64,000 nt of DNA, taken from contig JADKBS010000008.1 in assembly GCA_016714985.1 (NCBI GenBank), positions 124,001-188,000 on the forward strand, read 5' to 3'. The notes beneath the pieces are model-generated. The model saw only the letters and a list, made by a program, of their open reading frames with translations. It made no database searches and had not been told where the DNA came from. The stretch is from Saprospiraceae bacterium. Lineage in GTDB: Bacteria; Bacteroidota; Bacteroidia; Chitinophagales; Saprospiraceae. This document shows, one piece after another, positions 15,962-24,242 of the stretch. The translations under genes were made by a program, and so were the position numbers. The number at the start of each line of letters is the position of its first letter. Within the stretch, counting starts at the first letter, position 1.

Positions 15962-16668
15962 CACTCGCAAAGGAAATTCTGCAACCGAAGCCCAAACAAA
16001 TAAGCATCAATTCGCTGAACCAACGCTTCGACAAACTGCAACCGCTCGAAGGGCTGCGCCGCTTGTACCAGCTTTTTGAGGAGGAGGACATCTTGGTGAC
16101 GACCTCGTTTGGCACCAAGTCCATTTACCTCATCCACTTGATTGCACAGGTAAACCCCGGCCAAAAGGTCTATTTCGTGGACACGGGCTTCCACTTCGAG
16201 GAGACGCTGCGCTACAAGGACCTAATTGCCGACCTGTACGACGTGGACATCATAGCCCTGCACCCCGACGAGGAGCCGCACCGCATGACCGCCGAGGAAG
16301 AATGGTGGAAGGAACACCCCCGCATGTGCTGCACCATCAACAAGATTGCGCCGCTCGACCCCGTCATTGCGCAGCACAAGGTCTGGGTGAGCAGCCTGAT
16401 GGCCTACCAAAACGAGTTCCGGGCGGGCCTGCATACCTTTGAAAAACAGGGCGACATTTTGAAATACCAGCCGCTGCTGCACGTCAAGGAAGCCGAGTTC
16501 AACCTGGAATTGGAAAAATTGCAGCTGCCCTTGCACCCGCTCGCTCACGTGGGCTATGGCTCCATCGGCTGCACCCATTGCACCGCAAAAGGCGAGGGCC
16601 GGGCGGGCCGCTGGGCGGGCAAGGGGCAGACGGAGTGCGGGCTGCATGTGAAGTATTATAAGAAGTAA
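15958..16668 (+). CDS. cysH: Phosphoadenylyl/adenylyl-sulfate reductase
   Basis: 236 residues. PAPS-reductase fold: ILVTTSFGTKSIYLIHL (pyrophosphate loop), YFVDTGFHFEET, and the C-terminal ECGLH with the catalytic cysteine. Paired cysteines RMCC (about 121) and GCTHC (about 202) are the [4Fe-4S] ligands of assimilatory APS-type reductases, so APS rather than PAPS is the likely substrate. It makes sulfite for the reductase at the start of the cluster. The stop codon lies within a 24-bp hairpin. Confidence 0.9.
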   Translation: MTLAKEILQPKPKQISINSLNQRFDKLQPLEGLRRLYQLFEEEDILVTTSFGTKSIYLIHLIAQVNPGQKVYFVDTGFHFEETLRYKDLIADLYDVDIIALHPDEEPHRMTAEEEWWKEHPRMCCTINKIAPLDPVIAQHKVWVSSLMAYQNEFRAGLHTFEKQGDILKYQPLLHVKEAEFNLELEKLQLPLHPLAHVGYGSIGCTHCTAKGEGRAGRWAGKGQTECGLHVKYYKK

Positions 16669-16716
16669 ACTCACCCCTGCCCCTCTCCTGCGAGGAGAGG
16701 GGCAGGGGTGAGTTTA
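16666..16716 (+). terminator. Perfect 24-bp hairpin after cysH
   Basis: Arms 16666-16689 and 16693-16716, loop GCG, including the cysH stop codon. No T-run follows at once, so it may act as a processing or mRNA-stability element separating the sulfur half from the heme half of the cluster rather than as a full terminator. Confidence 0.65.
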
Positions 16717-16730
16717 ACACCATCAACAAA

Positions 16731-17804
16731 ATGCACGAATATCAAATCATAGGCATCAACCACCGCACGGCGAACACGGCGTTGCTGAGCGCCGTCAGCC
16801 TGAACGGGCAGCGGCGGGCGGCTTTCTTGGGGGCGCTGCACGCCCGTACCAGCTTCGATGGCTTCCTGCTCTCGACCTGCAACCGCACGGAGGTTTATTT
16901 CAAAAACGGGGATGAGCAGGCCATTTTGGAGGCATGGGCGAAGACAGTTGGGCTGCCTTTCATTCCTTCGGAAAAACTGTTCGTCCACAGCGGTGTGGCG
17001 ACCATCCGGCACCTGTTCCAAGTGGCCTGCGGGCTGGATTCCAAGGTCATTGGAGACAACGAAATCCTCGGCCAGTTGAAGGAAGCTTTTGTTTTTCAAA
17101 AAGAAAACCACCGCCTGAGCGGCATTTGGGAGCGCATCATCAGTTCGGCCATCGAGTGCAGCCGCCGGGTGCGCAAGGAGACGGACTTCAACAAAGGCAG
17201 CATCTCGACGCCTTACCACGTCGCCAAAATCATCGAGCGGGAGACGGCCAGCGACGAGCCTGTGCTGTTCATCGGCGCTGGCGACATGGTGAAGCTCTCG
17301 TTGAAATACATGAAAATGGTGCTGCCGCAACGCCCCATCGTGCTCACCAACCGCTCCATCGAAAAGGCGAGGCTGCTGGCAGAGGAGTTCGGGGCCGATT
17401 ATTTCCATTATGGGGAACTGGAGGCGAAAATGCCCCATTTCACGGCCATTATTTCGGCCATTCAGGTGGAACGGCCCGTTTTTGACCCAGCTTATTTATC
17501 CAAAAAACAGCCTTCCTTGCTCTTCGATTTGGGCATTCCCTGCAATTTTACCCCCGAAGTGGCCGACAGCCACCGCTATTTCGACCTTGACACGATTGCC
17601 GAGTTTAGCGCAACGACGCTGAAACAGCGCACGGAGAATGCCAGTAAAGTAGCTGGCATAGTGGAAGAGCAAGTGGCACAGTTCGAGGACTGGGAACGCC
17701 GCCGGGTTTTTTACAAGAAATTGGTTGAAATTGGAAATTATGAAATTGGTTTGCCGTCCACTTTCCTGATTTCAACCAATTTCCCAATTTCTCAATTTCC
17801 ATGA
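16731..17804 (+). CDS. hemA: Glutamyl-tRNA reductase
   Basis: 357 residues. GluTR hallmarks: GINHRTA near the N-terminus, LLSTCNRTEVYF with the catalytic cysteine at about residue 49, DNEILGQLKEAF, and an NADPH domain (VLFIGAGDMVKLSLKYM) at about 180. It converts glutamyl-tRNA to glutamate-1-semialdehyde, the first step of C5-pathway heme and siroheme synthesis. Shorter than the usual ~420 residues: the C-terminal dimerisation helix is reduced and the last 25 residues are encoded by an AT-rich word repeat that folds back on itself (17717-17800). Overlaps hemC by 4 bp. Confidence 0.93.
   Translation: MHEYQIIGINHRTANTALLSAVSLNGQRRAAFLGALHARTSFDGFLLSTCNRTEVYFKNGDEQAILEAWAKTVGLPFIPSEKLFVHSGVATIRHLFQVACGLDSKVIGDNEILGQLKEAFVFQKENHRLSGIWERIISSAIECSRRVRKETDFNKGSISTPYHVAKIIERETASDEPVLFIGAGDMVKLSLKYMKMVLPQRPIVLTNRSIEKARLLAEEFGADYFHYGELEAKMPHFTAIISAIQVERPVFDPAYLSKKQPSLLFDLGIPCNFTPEVADSHRYFDLDTIAEFSATTLKQRTENASKVAGIVEEQVAQFEDWERRRVFYKKLVEIGNYEIGLPSTFLISTNFPISQFP
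17717..17800. repeat. Word repeat GAAATTGG within the hemA 3' end
   Basis: GAAATTGG/GAAATTAT words at 17717-17750 and complements (CCAATTTC, TCAATTTCC) at 17773-17800, translated as the hemA C-terminus. Confidence 0.7.
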
Positions 17805-18670
17805 AAATCCTCGTAGGCTCACGCAGCAGCCAGTTGGCCAGGTGGCAAGCTGACCGCTTCATCGAACTGCTCGCAGCGCAGGGGTACGAGGTCGTTTGGA
17901 AGGGCATCCAGACCCGTGGCGACCTCGACCAAACGACGCCGTTGGACGCCTTCGGCGAGCGGGGCGTTTTTACCAAGGCGCTCGATTTGGCGCTACTGAA
18001 CGGGGAGATTGACCTCGCCGTGCATTCCTTGAAAGACTGCCCTTCCTCCATGCCGGAGGGGCTTTGCCTAGCCGCAGTATTGCCGAGGGACTTTCACGAA
18101 GACATGCTGATTCAGAAACCGGGTTTTTCCTTCGGAAAACGCAATACTATCGCCACGAGCAGTTCCCGCCGTAAGGCACAGTGGCTCGCCAAATACCCCA
18201 ATTCCAACATTGTGGACGTACGGGGCAACGTGGACAGCCGTCTCCAAAAGTTCAACCAAAGCGACTGGGACGGCATGATTCTCTCCCGTGCGGGGCTGGA
18301 GCGGCTTGGGGCGATGCCGCAGCATTTTCAGTTCCTGGACTGGATGGTGCCCGCCCCGACGCAGGGCATTGTGGCGGCTTATTCGGCAACTGCCAATATG
18401 GCGCTGAACGTGTTGTTGAAGGGGCTTGAAGACGCCAAAACCCGCTTCATTGCCGAGCTGGAGCGCAACTTCATGCGCATCGTGGAGATGAAATGCAACG
18501 CCCCGGTGGCTGCCCATGCCGAGTTTTTGGGTGAAACGAAAATCCGTTTCCGGGCTGAGGTGTATGCCATGAATGGCAACTTGGCATTCCAAGCAACGGA
18601 GGTGCTGCACAAGGCCGATGCCGCCGAAACCGTAGAGGCTTTGGCACAAAAAGCAAGAAGCCTAATATGA
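17801..18670 (+). CDS. hemC: Hydroxymethylbilane synthase (porphobilinogen deaminase)
   Basis: 289 residues. SRSSQLARWQ at the N-terminus, VHSLKDCPS, DVRGNVDSRLQKF and ILSRAGLERL are all family blocks. The dipyrromethane-binding cysteine is in EMKCNAPVAAHAE at about residue 231. It joins four porphobilinogen units into hydroxymethylbilane. The start overlaps the hemA stop and the stop overlaps the hemD start (ATGA each time), indicating one operon. Confidence 0.94.
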   Translation: MKILVGSRSSQLARWQADRFIELLAAQGYEVVWKGIQTRGDLDQTTPLDAFGERGVFTKALDLALLNGEIDLAVHSLKDCPSSMPEGLCLAAVLPRDFHEDMLIQKPGFSFGKRNTIATSSSRRKAQWLAKYPNSNIVDVRGNVDSRLQKFNQSDWDGMILSRAGLERLGAMPQHFQFLDWMVPAPTQGIVAAYSATANMALNVLLKGLEDAKTRFIAELERNFMRIVEMKCNAPVAAHAEFLGETKIRFRAEVYAMNGNLAFQATEVLHKADAAETVEALAQKARSLI

Positions 18671-19281
18671 AAAAATGCCTCATCACCAAGCAGTTGAGCA
18701 GTGAGCAGCGGGACTCGTTGTTGCGGAGCAATATCCCCTTTGAATGCCTGCCTGTGCTCGATTTCAGGGTAGATTTTGATGCAGCAAAAGCGGTAAAACT
18801 GCTGGCCACACCCGATGCCGTTTGGGTGTTCACGAGCGTTCGGGCGGTACAGGCACTTTCCGCACTGCTTCCACAAGCGGCGACGCCTTCCTTGGTGCTT
18901 ACCGTTGGAAAAAATGCGGCAGAAGCCTTGGCCAGCCTTGGTTTCAAAACAGCGTTTTGCGGCCAAGTTTCGGAGGACTTGCTGCCCGAGCTGGCGCAAC
19001 AACGGCACCGCCCCATCCTGTACTTTCGGGGCAGGCACTACCGCAGCAGCATCCCCGATTTTTGCGAAGCAAACGAGCTTGATTTTCAAACGCTGGAGTG
19101 CTACCATTCCATCAAACTGCCCCCTCCCGATAGCTTGCCCGATTGCGGCAGCATCTGGGTGTTCAGCCCCCTGAGCGCCCAAGCTGTGAGCGCATGGGAG
19201 GGCGTGTCGAGGGACTTGCCCATCTACTCCATCGGCGCTGTGACGGATGCGCATTTGGAGAAACTGGGCTTCAAAACGTGA
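18667..19281 (+). CDS. hemD: Uroporphyrinogen-III synthase
   Basis: 204 residues, slightly short for the family (about 240). Poorly conserved family, but VWVFTSVRAVQAL, LTVGKNAAEALASLGF, ILYFRGRHYR and the C-terminal IYSIGAVTDAHLEKLGF match its two-domain pattern, and the position after hemC fits. It closes and inverts ring D. Ends before a long homopolymer-rich stretch. Confidence 0.85.
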   Translation: MKKCLITKQLSSEQRDSLLRSNIPFECLPVLDFRVDFDAAKAVKLLATPDAVWVFTSVRAVQALSALLPQAATPSLVLTVGKNAAEALASLGFKTAFCGQVSEDLLPELAQQRHRPILYFRGRHYRSSIPDFCEANELDFQTLECYHSIKLPPPDSLPDCGSIWVFSPLSAQAVSAWEGVSRDLPIYSIGAVTDAHLEKLGFKT

Positions 19282-19368
19282 AAAGCCCAAGCGAGCCTTC
19301 GTTTGAGAACATGGTGGAGCTGTATCTGAATGACCCTGCTGTGAGATTTGGTGGTGTTGTTGTTTTTT

Positions 19369-19431
19369 GGGGGGGGGGGGGGGGTTTTTTTTTGGAATTT
19401 TTTTTTTGTTTTTTGTTCCCAAAAAAAAAAA
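19369..19431. other. Extreme homopolymer tract (G16, T9, T10, A11)
   Basis: Sixteen G residues (19369-19384) followed by runs of T and A between hemD and hemB. The T and A runs could form a weak hairpin-terminator, but such a tract is also a known site of assembly or polymerase error. The rest of 19282-19567 holds nothing recognisable apart from the short words at 19533-19567. Confidence 0.6.
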
Positions 19432-19532
19432 CATAATAAAAAATTCGCCTCCTTTCTGCGCAAAAAAGCAGGTCAAAACAGGTGTTCCATAAAGCTCGTA
19501 CAACACTGAGTCACCCACGCCTAATCTGGCTC

Positions 19533-19567
19533 AAAATCGTAAATCGCAAATCCCACAATCGTAAATC
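19533..19567. repeat. Short word repeat ATCGTAA
   Basis: AATCGTAAATCGCAAATC...AATCGTAAATC words (7-base period) running up to the hemB start codon. Confidence 0.55.
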
Positions 19568-20542
19568 ATGCTAACCCATCGCCCCCGCCGCCTCCGCAAA
19601 TCCAACGCCGTGCTCGACCTCGTGGCGGAGACGCACCTGCGCCCCGATGACTTCATCACGCCGCTGTTCGTGGTGGAAGGAACGGGCAAGACCGAACCCA
19701 TACCCTCCATGCCCGACTACCATCGCCACAGCCTGGATACGCTGTTGCAGCGCATCGAAAAGCTGATGAAGAAAGGGCTTTTCAACTATGTGCTCTTCGC
19801 AAAAATCAGGGACGGACAGAAGGACAATACAGGCGAAAACGCCTATGACCCCAAAGGGCTGTTCCCCGTCGCCATCCGCAAAATCAAGGCTGCTTTTCCT
19901 GAAATTACCCTGTTCACCGACATTGCGCTCGACCCCTACTCCACCTACGGCCACGACGGCATCGTGCGGGACGGCAAAATTGTGAACGACGAGACCGTGG
20001 AAGCACTCTGCCGCATGAGCCTCACCCATGCCGAGGCAGGTGCCGACTTCGTTGCACCGTCCGACATGATGGACGGGCGGGTGGGCGCCATCCGACAAGC
20101 CCTTGACCGTCAAGGCTTTACGGACACGGGCATCTTGGCTTACAGTGCCAAATACGCCTCTTGTTTTTATGGCCCGTTCCGGGATGCCCTCGACTCGGCC
20201 CCCGGCTTCGGCGACAAGCGCAGCTACCAAATGGACATCCGCAACAGTCGGGAAGCCATTCGGGAAACCCTGCTCGACATTGCAGAAGGCGCTGACATGG
20301 TGATGGTGAAGCCCGCCGGGGCCTATTTGGACGTCATTTCAAAACTAAAATCCGAGGTGAACGTACCAGTAGCCGCCTATCAGGTCTCCGGTGAGTACAG
20401 CATGATAAAAGCTGCCACCGAACGGGGCTGGCTCAACGAGGACAAGGCCATCATCGAAACGCTGACCGCCATCAAACGGGCGGGAGCGGACGTGATTTTG
20501 ACTTACTTTGCGGAAAAGGCAGTGGATATTATTCGTCATTAG
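19568..20542 (+). CDS. hemB: Delta-aminolevulinic acid dehydratase (porphobilinogen synthase)
   Basis: 324 residues. Both active-site lysines are present, in SAKYAS (about 194) and VKPAGAY (about 247), with DMMDGRVGAIRQALD and PVAAYQVSGEYSMI. It condenses two 5-aminolevulinate molecules to porphobilinogen. The metal region reads DIALDPYSTYGHDG: aspartate/alanine replace the zinc cysteines, so this is the magnesium-type enzyme. 286 bp from hemD, so probably a separate transcription unit in the same cluster. Confidence 0.95.
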   Translation: MLTHRPRRLRKSNAVLDLVAETHLRPDDFITPLFVVEGTGKTEPIPSMPDYHRHSLDTLLQRIEKLMKKGLFNYVLFAKIRDGQKDNTGENAYDPKGLFPVAIRKIKAAFPEITLFTDIALDPYSTYGHDGIVRDGKIVNDETVEALCRMSLTHAEAGADFVAPSDMMDGRVGAIRQALDRQGFTDTGILAYSAKYASCFYGPFRDALDSAPGFGDKRSYQMDIRNSREAIRETLLDIAEGADMVMVKPAGAYLDVISKLKSEVNVPVAAYQVSGEYSMIKAATERGWLNEDKAIIETLTAIKRAGADVILTYFAEKAVDIIRH

Positions 20543-20606
20543 TCATTGGCTTCGCCGTCATTAGCCATTGACCAATAACCTTTATTGACCAATGACTGTG
20601 AAACCA
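20533..20606. repeat. Heptamer repeat GTCATTA/GTCATTG between hemB and hemL
   Basis: Same word as at 14464 and 15285, with complements (CCAATGAC) at 20567-20606; fills the whole gap. Confidence 0.8.
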
Positions 20607-21896
20607 ATGACAAATTCAGAACAACTTTTCACCGAAGCCCAGCGCCACATCCCTGGCGGGGTGAACTCGCCCGTGCGGGCCTTCCAAGCGGTGGGCGGCA
20701 ATCCCGTTTTCATCCAAAAAGCCAGTGGGGCTTACCTTTTTGACGAGGATGGCAACCGCTACCTCGACCTCATCAATGCTTGGGGGCCGATGATTTTGGG
20801 GCATGCCCACCCCAACGTGGTGGCGGCAGTTGCGGAGCAATTGCCCAAGTCGTTCAGCTATGGCGCACCCACGGCGGGCGAGGTGGAGATTGCCTCGTTG
20901 ATTACCTCGACCATCCCGACGGTGGAGCGCATCCGCTTCGTTAGTTCTGGGACGGAGGCCTGCATGAGCGCCATTCGATTAGCCAGGGGCTACACGAAGC
21001 GGGATTATATCGTGAAATTCAGGGGCTGCTACCACGGCCATGCCGACGCTTTTTTGGTGGATGCGGGCAGCGGTGCGCTCACGCAAGGCAGGCCATCGAG
21101 CGAGGGCGTTCCAGCGGATTTCACAAAATACACGTTATCAGCAGATTACAGTGATTTGGACAGCGTCCGGCAGCTTTTCAAGGCGCATAGGCGGCAGATT
21201 GCCGCCGTCATCATCGAGCCGGTGGCGGGCAATATGGGCTGCATTGTGCCAGCGGAGGGCTTTTTGAAATCCTTGCAGGACTTGTGCCATGAGGAGGGCG
21301 CCCTTTTCATACTCGACGAAGTGATGACGGGCTTCCGGCTTGCTTGGGGCGGGGCCGCCGAGTTGTTCGGCCTTTCACCGGACATCACCTGTTTTGGCAA
21401 AATCATCGGTGGTGGGATGCCCGTCGGGGCGTTTGGAGGGCGACGGGCGATTTTCGAGCACTTGGCCCCGCTGGGTGGCGTCTATCAGGCGGGCACGCTA
21501 TCGGGCAACCCCGTGGCGGTGGCGGCGGGCCTTGCCACGCTGCGCATTTTGCGGAGCAACCCAGCTATTTATGAAAAATTGGAGGCGAATACCCGTTGGC
21601 TGGCGGAGGAATTGCTGCAACTATTTAAGGATAGAAAATTGCCCTACACCGTGCAGCAATGCGGCTCCATGTTGAGCATCTTTTTTTCGGATAAAACCGT
21701 GCGGGATTTCCAATCGGCCAAGACGACGGACACGGCGCTTTTCGCCCGGTATTTCCACCACATGCTGTCGAAGGGCATTTACTTGCCGCCCTCCAATTAT
21801 GAGAGCTGGTTTATTTCGGCGGCGATGGAACAGGGGGAATATGAGCGGATTGTGGCGGAGACAAAGCAGTTCTTGGATTCTGAACGCAAAGGGTAA
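20607..21896 (+). CDS. hemL: Glutamate-1-semialdehyde 2,1-aminomutase
   Basis: 429 residues from ATG 20607 (MTNSEQLF). IPGGVNSPVRAF, the PLP lysine in CFGKIIGGGMPVGAFGG (about 265), FRGCYHGHAD and AGTLSGNPVAVAAG are diagnostic. It isomerises glutamate-1-semialdehyde to 5-aminolevulinate, linking hemA to hemB. An in-frame ATG at 20592 lies in the repeat and would add MTVKP. Convergent with the next gene; the two stops are adjacent. Confidence 0.95.
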   Translation: MTNSEQLFTEAQRHIPGGVNSPVRAFQAVGGNPVFIQKASGAYLFDEDGNRYLDLINAWGPMILGHAHPNVVAAVAEQLPKSFSYGAPTAGEVEIASLITSTIPTVERIRFVSSGTEACMSAIRLARGYTKRDYIVKFRGCYHGHADAFLVDAGSGALTQGRPSSEGVPADFTKYTLSADYSDLDSVRQLFKAHRRQIAAVIIEPVAGNMGCIVPAEGFLKSLQDLCHEEGALFILDEVMTGFRLAWGGAAELFGLSPDITCFGKIIGGGMPVGAFGGRRAIFEHLAPLGGVYQAGTLSGNPVAVAAGLATLRILRSNPAIYEKLEANTRWLAEELLQLFKDRKLPYTVQQCGSMLSIFFSDKTVRDFQSAKTTDTALFARYFHHMLSKGIYLPPSNYESWFISAAMEQGEYERIVAETKQFLDSERKG

Positions 21897-22880
21897 TCAT
21901 TCCTTTCGCATTCGCTCAGAGATTTCCTCCATCACCCGCCAAGCCACTTTCAGCGCCAGCTCCCCGTCTTCCAGCGTCACGGCAGTTTTATCGCTTCGCA
22001 ATATGCTGGTTGCCAGCGCCTTTAGTTCCTCCCGGATAGCATTTATCGGCTCGGCTGGCGGCATTTCCATCGAAATGACCTTGGTGCCGCTGGGCGTTTC
22101 CAAGTCAAACGAAGGAATGCCATCTGGCTGCTTGCCCGGCTCATGCATTCGCACCACTTGGGCCGATTTCTCTAAAAAATCCAGGCTGATATAGGCGTCT
22201 TTTTGGAAGAGCCGCACCTTGCGCATTTGCTTCATCGAAATGCGGCTGGCCGTCAGGTTGGCCACGCAGCCGTTCTCGAACTCGATGCGCGCGTTGGCGA
22301 TGTCCGGCGAGTCGCTGACCACGGCCACGCCGCTGGCACTGACCGACTTCACGGGCGACCGCACAAGGCTGAGCACGATGTCAATGTCGTGGATCATCAG
22401 GTCGAGCACCACGGGCACGTCGGTGCCACGGGGGTTGAAGTTGGCGAGGCGGTGCGCCTCGATGAACATGGGGTTCATGGCCAGGCCCCGCACAGCGAGC
22501 ATGGCCGGGTTGAAGCGCTCCACATGGCCTACCTGAGCCGTCACACCGTATTTTTTTGCTGCCGCAATAAGCGACTGCGCCTCTGCCACGGTCTGCGTCA
22601 CGGGCTTTTCTATGAAGAGGTGCTTGCCCCGCTCAATGGCCGCCATTGCCAGCTCGAAATGCGTGGTGGTAGGCGTCACGATGTCCACCACGTCCACGGC
22701 TTCGAGCAGTGCCTCGTAGGTCGCAAAAGCGGGAATGCCAAACTGTTGCGAAGCAGCCAAGGCTACGTCGGGGTCAATGTCGTACAGGCCGACTAGGTGG
22801 TAGTGCTCTGCGAGGTCGAGCAGGCATTTCAGGTGTATCTTGCCGAGGTGGCCTGCGCCGATAACGCCGATTTTTAGCAT
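21897..22880 (-). CDS. Gfo/Idh/MocA-family oxidoreductase
   Basis: 327 residues. NAD(P)-binding IGVIGAGHLGKIHLKCL at the N-terminus, the catalytic EKPVT motif at about 95, and a C-terminal alpha/beta domain (GHVERFNP, LMIHDIDIVLSL). It oxidises or reduces a sugar-like or related alcohol substrate; substrate unknown. A perfect -7 box TATTTTTG lies upstream at 22900-22907. Convergent with hemL with no spare sequence between the stops. Confidence 0.85.
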   Translation of the reverse strand: MLKIGVIGAGHLGKIHLKCLLDLAEHYHLVGLYDIDPDVALAASQQFGIPAFATYEALLEAVDVVDIVTPTTTHFELAMAAIERGKHLFIEKPVTQTVAEAQSLIAAAKKYGVTAQVGHVERFNPAMLAVRGLAMNPMFIEAHRLANFNPRGTDVPVVLDLMIHDIDIVLSLVRSPVKSVSASGVAVVSDSPDIANARIEFENGCVANLTASRISMKQMRKVRLFQKDAYISLDFLEKSAQVVRMHEPGKQPDGIPSFDLETPSGTKVISMEMPPAEPINAIREELKALATSILRSDKTAVTLEDGELALKVAWRVMEEISERMRKE

Positions 22881-22899
22881 GGTGCGGTATTTTGCGGAG

Positions 22900-22907
22900 C
22901 AAAAATA
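22900..22907 (-). promoter_or_regulatory. Bacteroidota -7 box TATTTTTG
   Basis: Exact TAnnTTTG match on the minus strand, 20 bp before the oxidoreductase start. Confidence 0.45.
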
Positions 22908-22915
22908 GGGTTAAA

Positions 22916-22995
22916 ACATGGAGACACGAAGGGCATAGAGCAACACGGAGGTTTTGCATGGTTTTAACTCCGTTCCTCGGTGTTTCCGTGTTTAT
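22916..22995. repeat. Inverted word repeat ACACGGAG
   Basis: ACATGGAGACACGAAG and AACACGGAGG words on one side, CTCCGTTCCTCGGTGTTTCCGTGTT on the other, forming an imperfect hairpin between divergently transcribed genes. Confidence 0.6.
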
Positions 22996-23095
22996 TATCA
23001 ACCTCCTCAAAACAAATTTAATATTCTTCGGTTATTGATTTATGGCCCGCCTGCCTATCTTGGCGGCCAGTTTCATACTAAAAACAAAATGAATT

Positions 23096-23728
23096 ATGGC
23101 ATTTCAACTTCCTGATTTACCCTATGGGTTCGACGCCCTCGAACCGCATGTTGACGCCCGCACCATGGAAATCCACCACGGCAAACACCATGCGGCATAC
23201 ACCAACAACCTGAACGCTGCCATTGCCGGCACCCCACTCGAAGGCCAAAGCATCGAGCAGATACTGGCCAATATCAGCCAGCACAGCCCGGCCATCCGCA
23301 ATAATGGTGGCGGCTACTTCAACCACAACCTGTTCTGGGAAATCATGTCGCCCGATGGCGGCGGAGAGCCTTCCCCTCAGATGAACATCACCAAGGCGAT
23401 TGACCGTGATTTCGGCTCCTTCGAGGAGTTTAAGAAACAGTTCGCTGCCGCCGCAACGACCCGCTTCGGCTCCGGGTGGGCTTGGCTCTGCACCGATGGC
23501 GACGACAAGCTGTTCATCACCAGCACGCCGAACCAGGACAATCCATTGATGGACGTTGCCGACAAAAAAGGCACTCCCATCCTCGGCCTCGACGTCTGGG
23601 AGCATGCCTACTACCTGAACTACCAGAACCGCCGCCCCGATTATATCTCGGCCTTCTTCAACGTCATCAACTGGCAGGAAGTGACCAAGCGTTACAATGA
23701 TGCCAACCCTGGGGCGATGAAAGGCTAG
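23096..23728 (+). CDS. Iron/manganese superoxide dismutase
   Basis: 210 residues, full length. MEIHHGKHHAAYTNNLN supplies the first metal histidine, GGGYFNHNLFW the second, and LDVWEHAYYLNYQNRRPDYI the DxWEHAYY ligands. It dismutates superoxide; no signal peptide, so cytoplasmic. GGGYFNH and the FGSGWAWL block fit the Fe/Mn family, but metal choice cannot be read with certainty. TATCTTGG at 23056-23063 is a near match to a -7 box. Confidence 0.95.
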   Translation: MAFQLPDLPYGFDALEPHVDARTMEIHHGKHHAAYTNNLNAAIAGTPLEGQSIEQILANISQHSPAIRNNGGGYFNHNLFWEIMSPDGGGEPSPQMNITKAIDRDFGSFEEFKKQFAAAATTRFGSGWAWLCTDGDDKLFITSTPNQDNPLMDVADKKGTPILGLDVWEHAYYLNYQNRRPDYISAFFNVINWQEVTKRYNDANPGAMKG

Positions 23729-23784
23729 GGAAGTATGGAGGTATGAGGTTTGGAGGTATGTCTTGGGGTTTACCTTCAAACAGT

Positions 23785-23822
23785 GCAAACGGGTGTTTCC
23801 TAATCGGGAAGCGCCCGTTTGC
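23785..23822 (+). terminator. Hairpin after superoxide dismutase
   Basis: GCAAACGGGTGTTTCC and its near complement GGGAAGCGCCCGTTTGC around TAATC; a strong stem without a long T-run. Confidence 0.6.
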
Positions 23823-23926
23823 CGTTTATGGCTGGCTCGTTTCCGATTTTTTTTCAGAACCTAAAACACACTGACACAATGCTGTCAGTCAATGGGTATT
23901 TTTTTGCAGTCATTCGATTTAATATC

Positions 23927-24057
23927 GACCTACTTAGCAGGGGGTGTTATTGGGGGAAAAATTGAAAATTTTCCCCCCAATAGCACCCCAAAATGTGGGA
24001 GGAGAGAGAAAAAATTTCATTTTTTCTCTCTCCTCCCACACACTCCTAAGCAGGTAC
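23927..24057. repeat. MITE-like double-hairpin element, copy B (inverted relative to copy A)
   Basis: Reverse complement of the element at 1000-1122: hairpins at about 23948-23983 and 23994-24040, ends GACCTACTTAGCAG and CTCCTAAGCAGGTAC forming imperfect terminal inverted repeats. The 8-base sequence TTAATATC occurs directly on both sides (23919-23926 and 24058-24065), a likely target-site duplication. The remaining sequence to 24242 holds nothing recognisable except TTGCTTTG at 24199, a near -7 box. Confidence 0.75.
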
Positions 24058-24242
24058 TTAATATCAATACTAAAGGAGGAAAAATAGTCGACATTTTCGA
24101 GCGCACGATTGGTTTTAGGGCTTGCCGTTGGGTGGAACTTTAGTCCAACCAAACAGGTCGCTCGTCAAAAAAATCAAATACCCGCAACTTTCCGACTGTT
24201 GCTTTGTCCTTCCAATTCATTTTTCACCTGACTGTAAAACTT

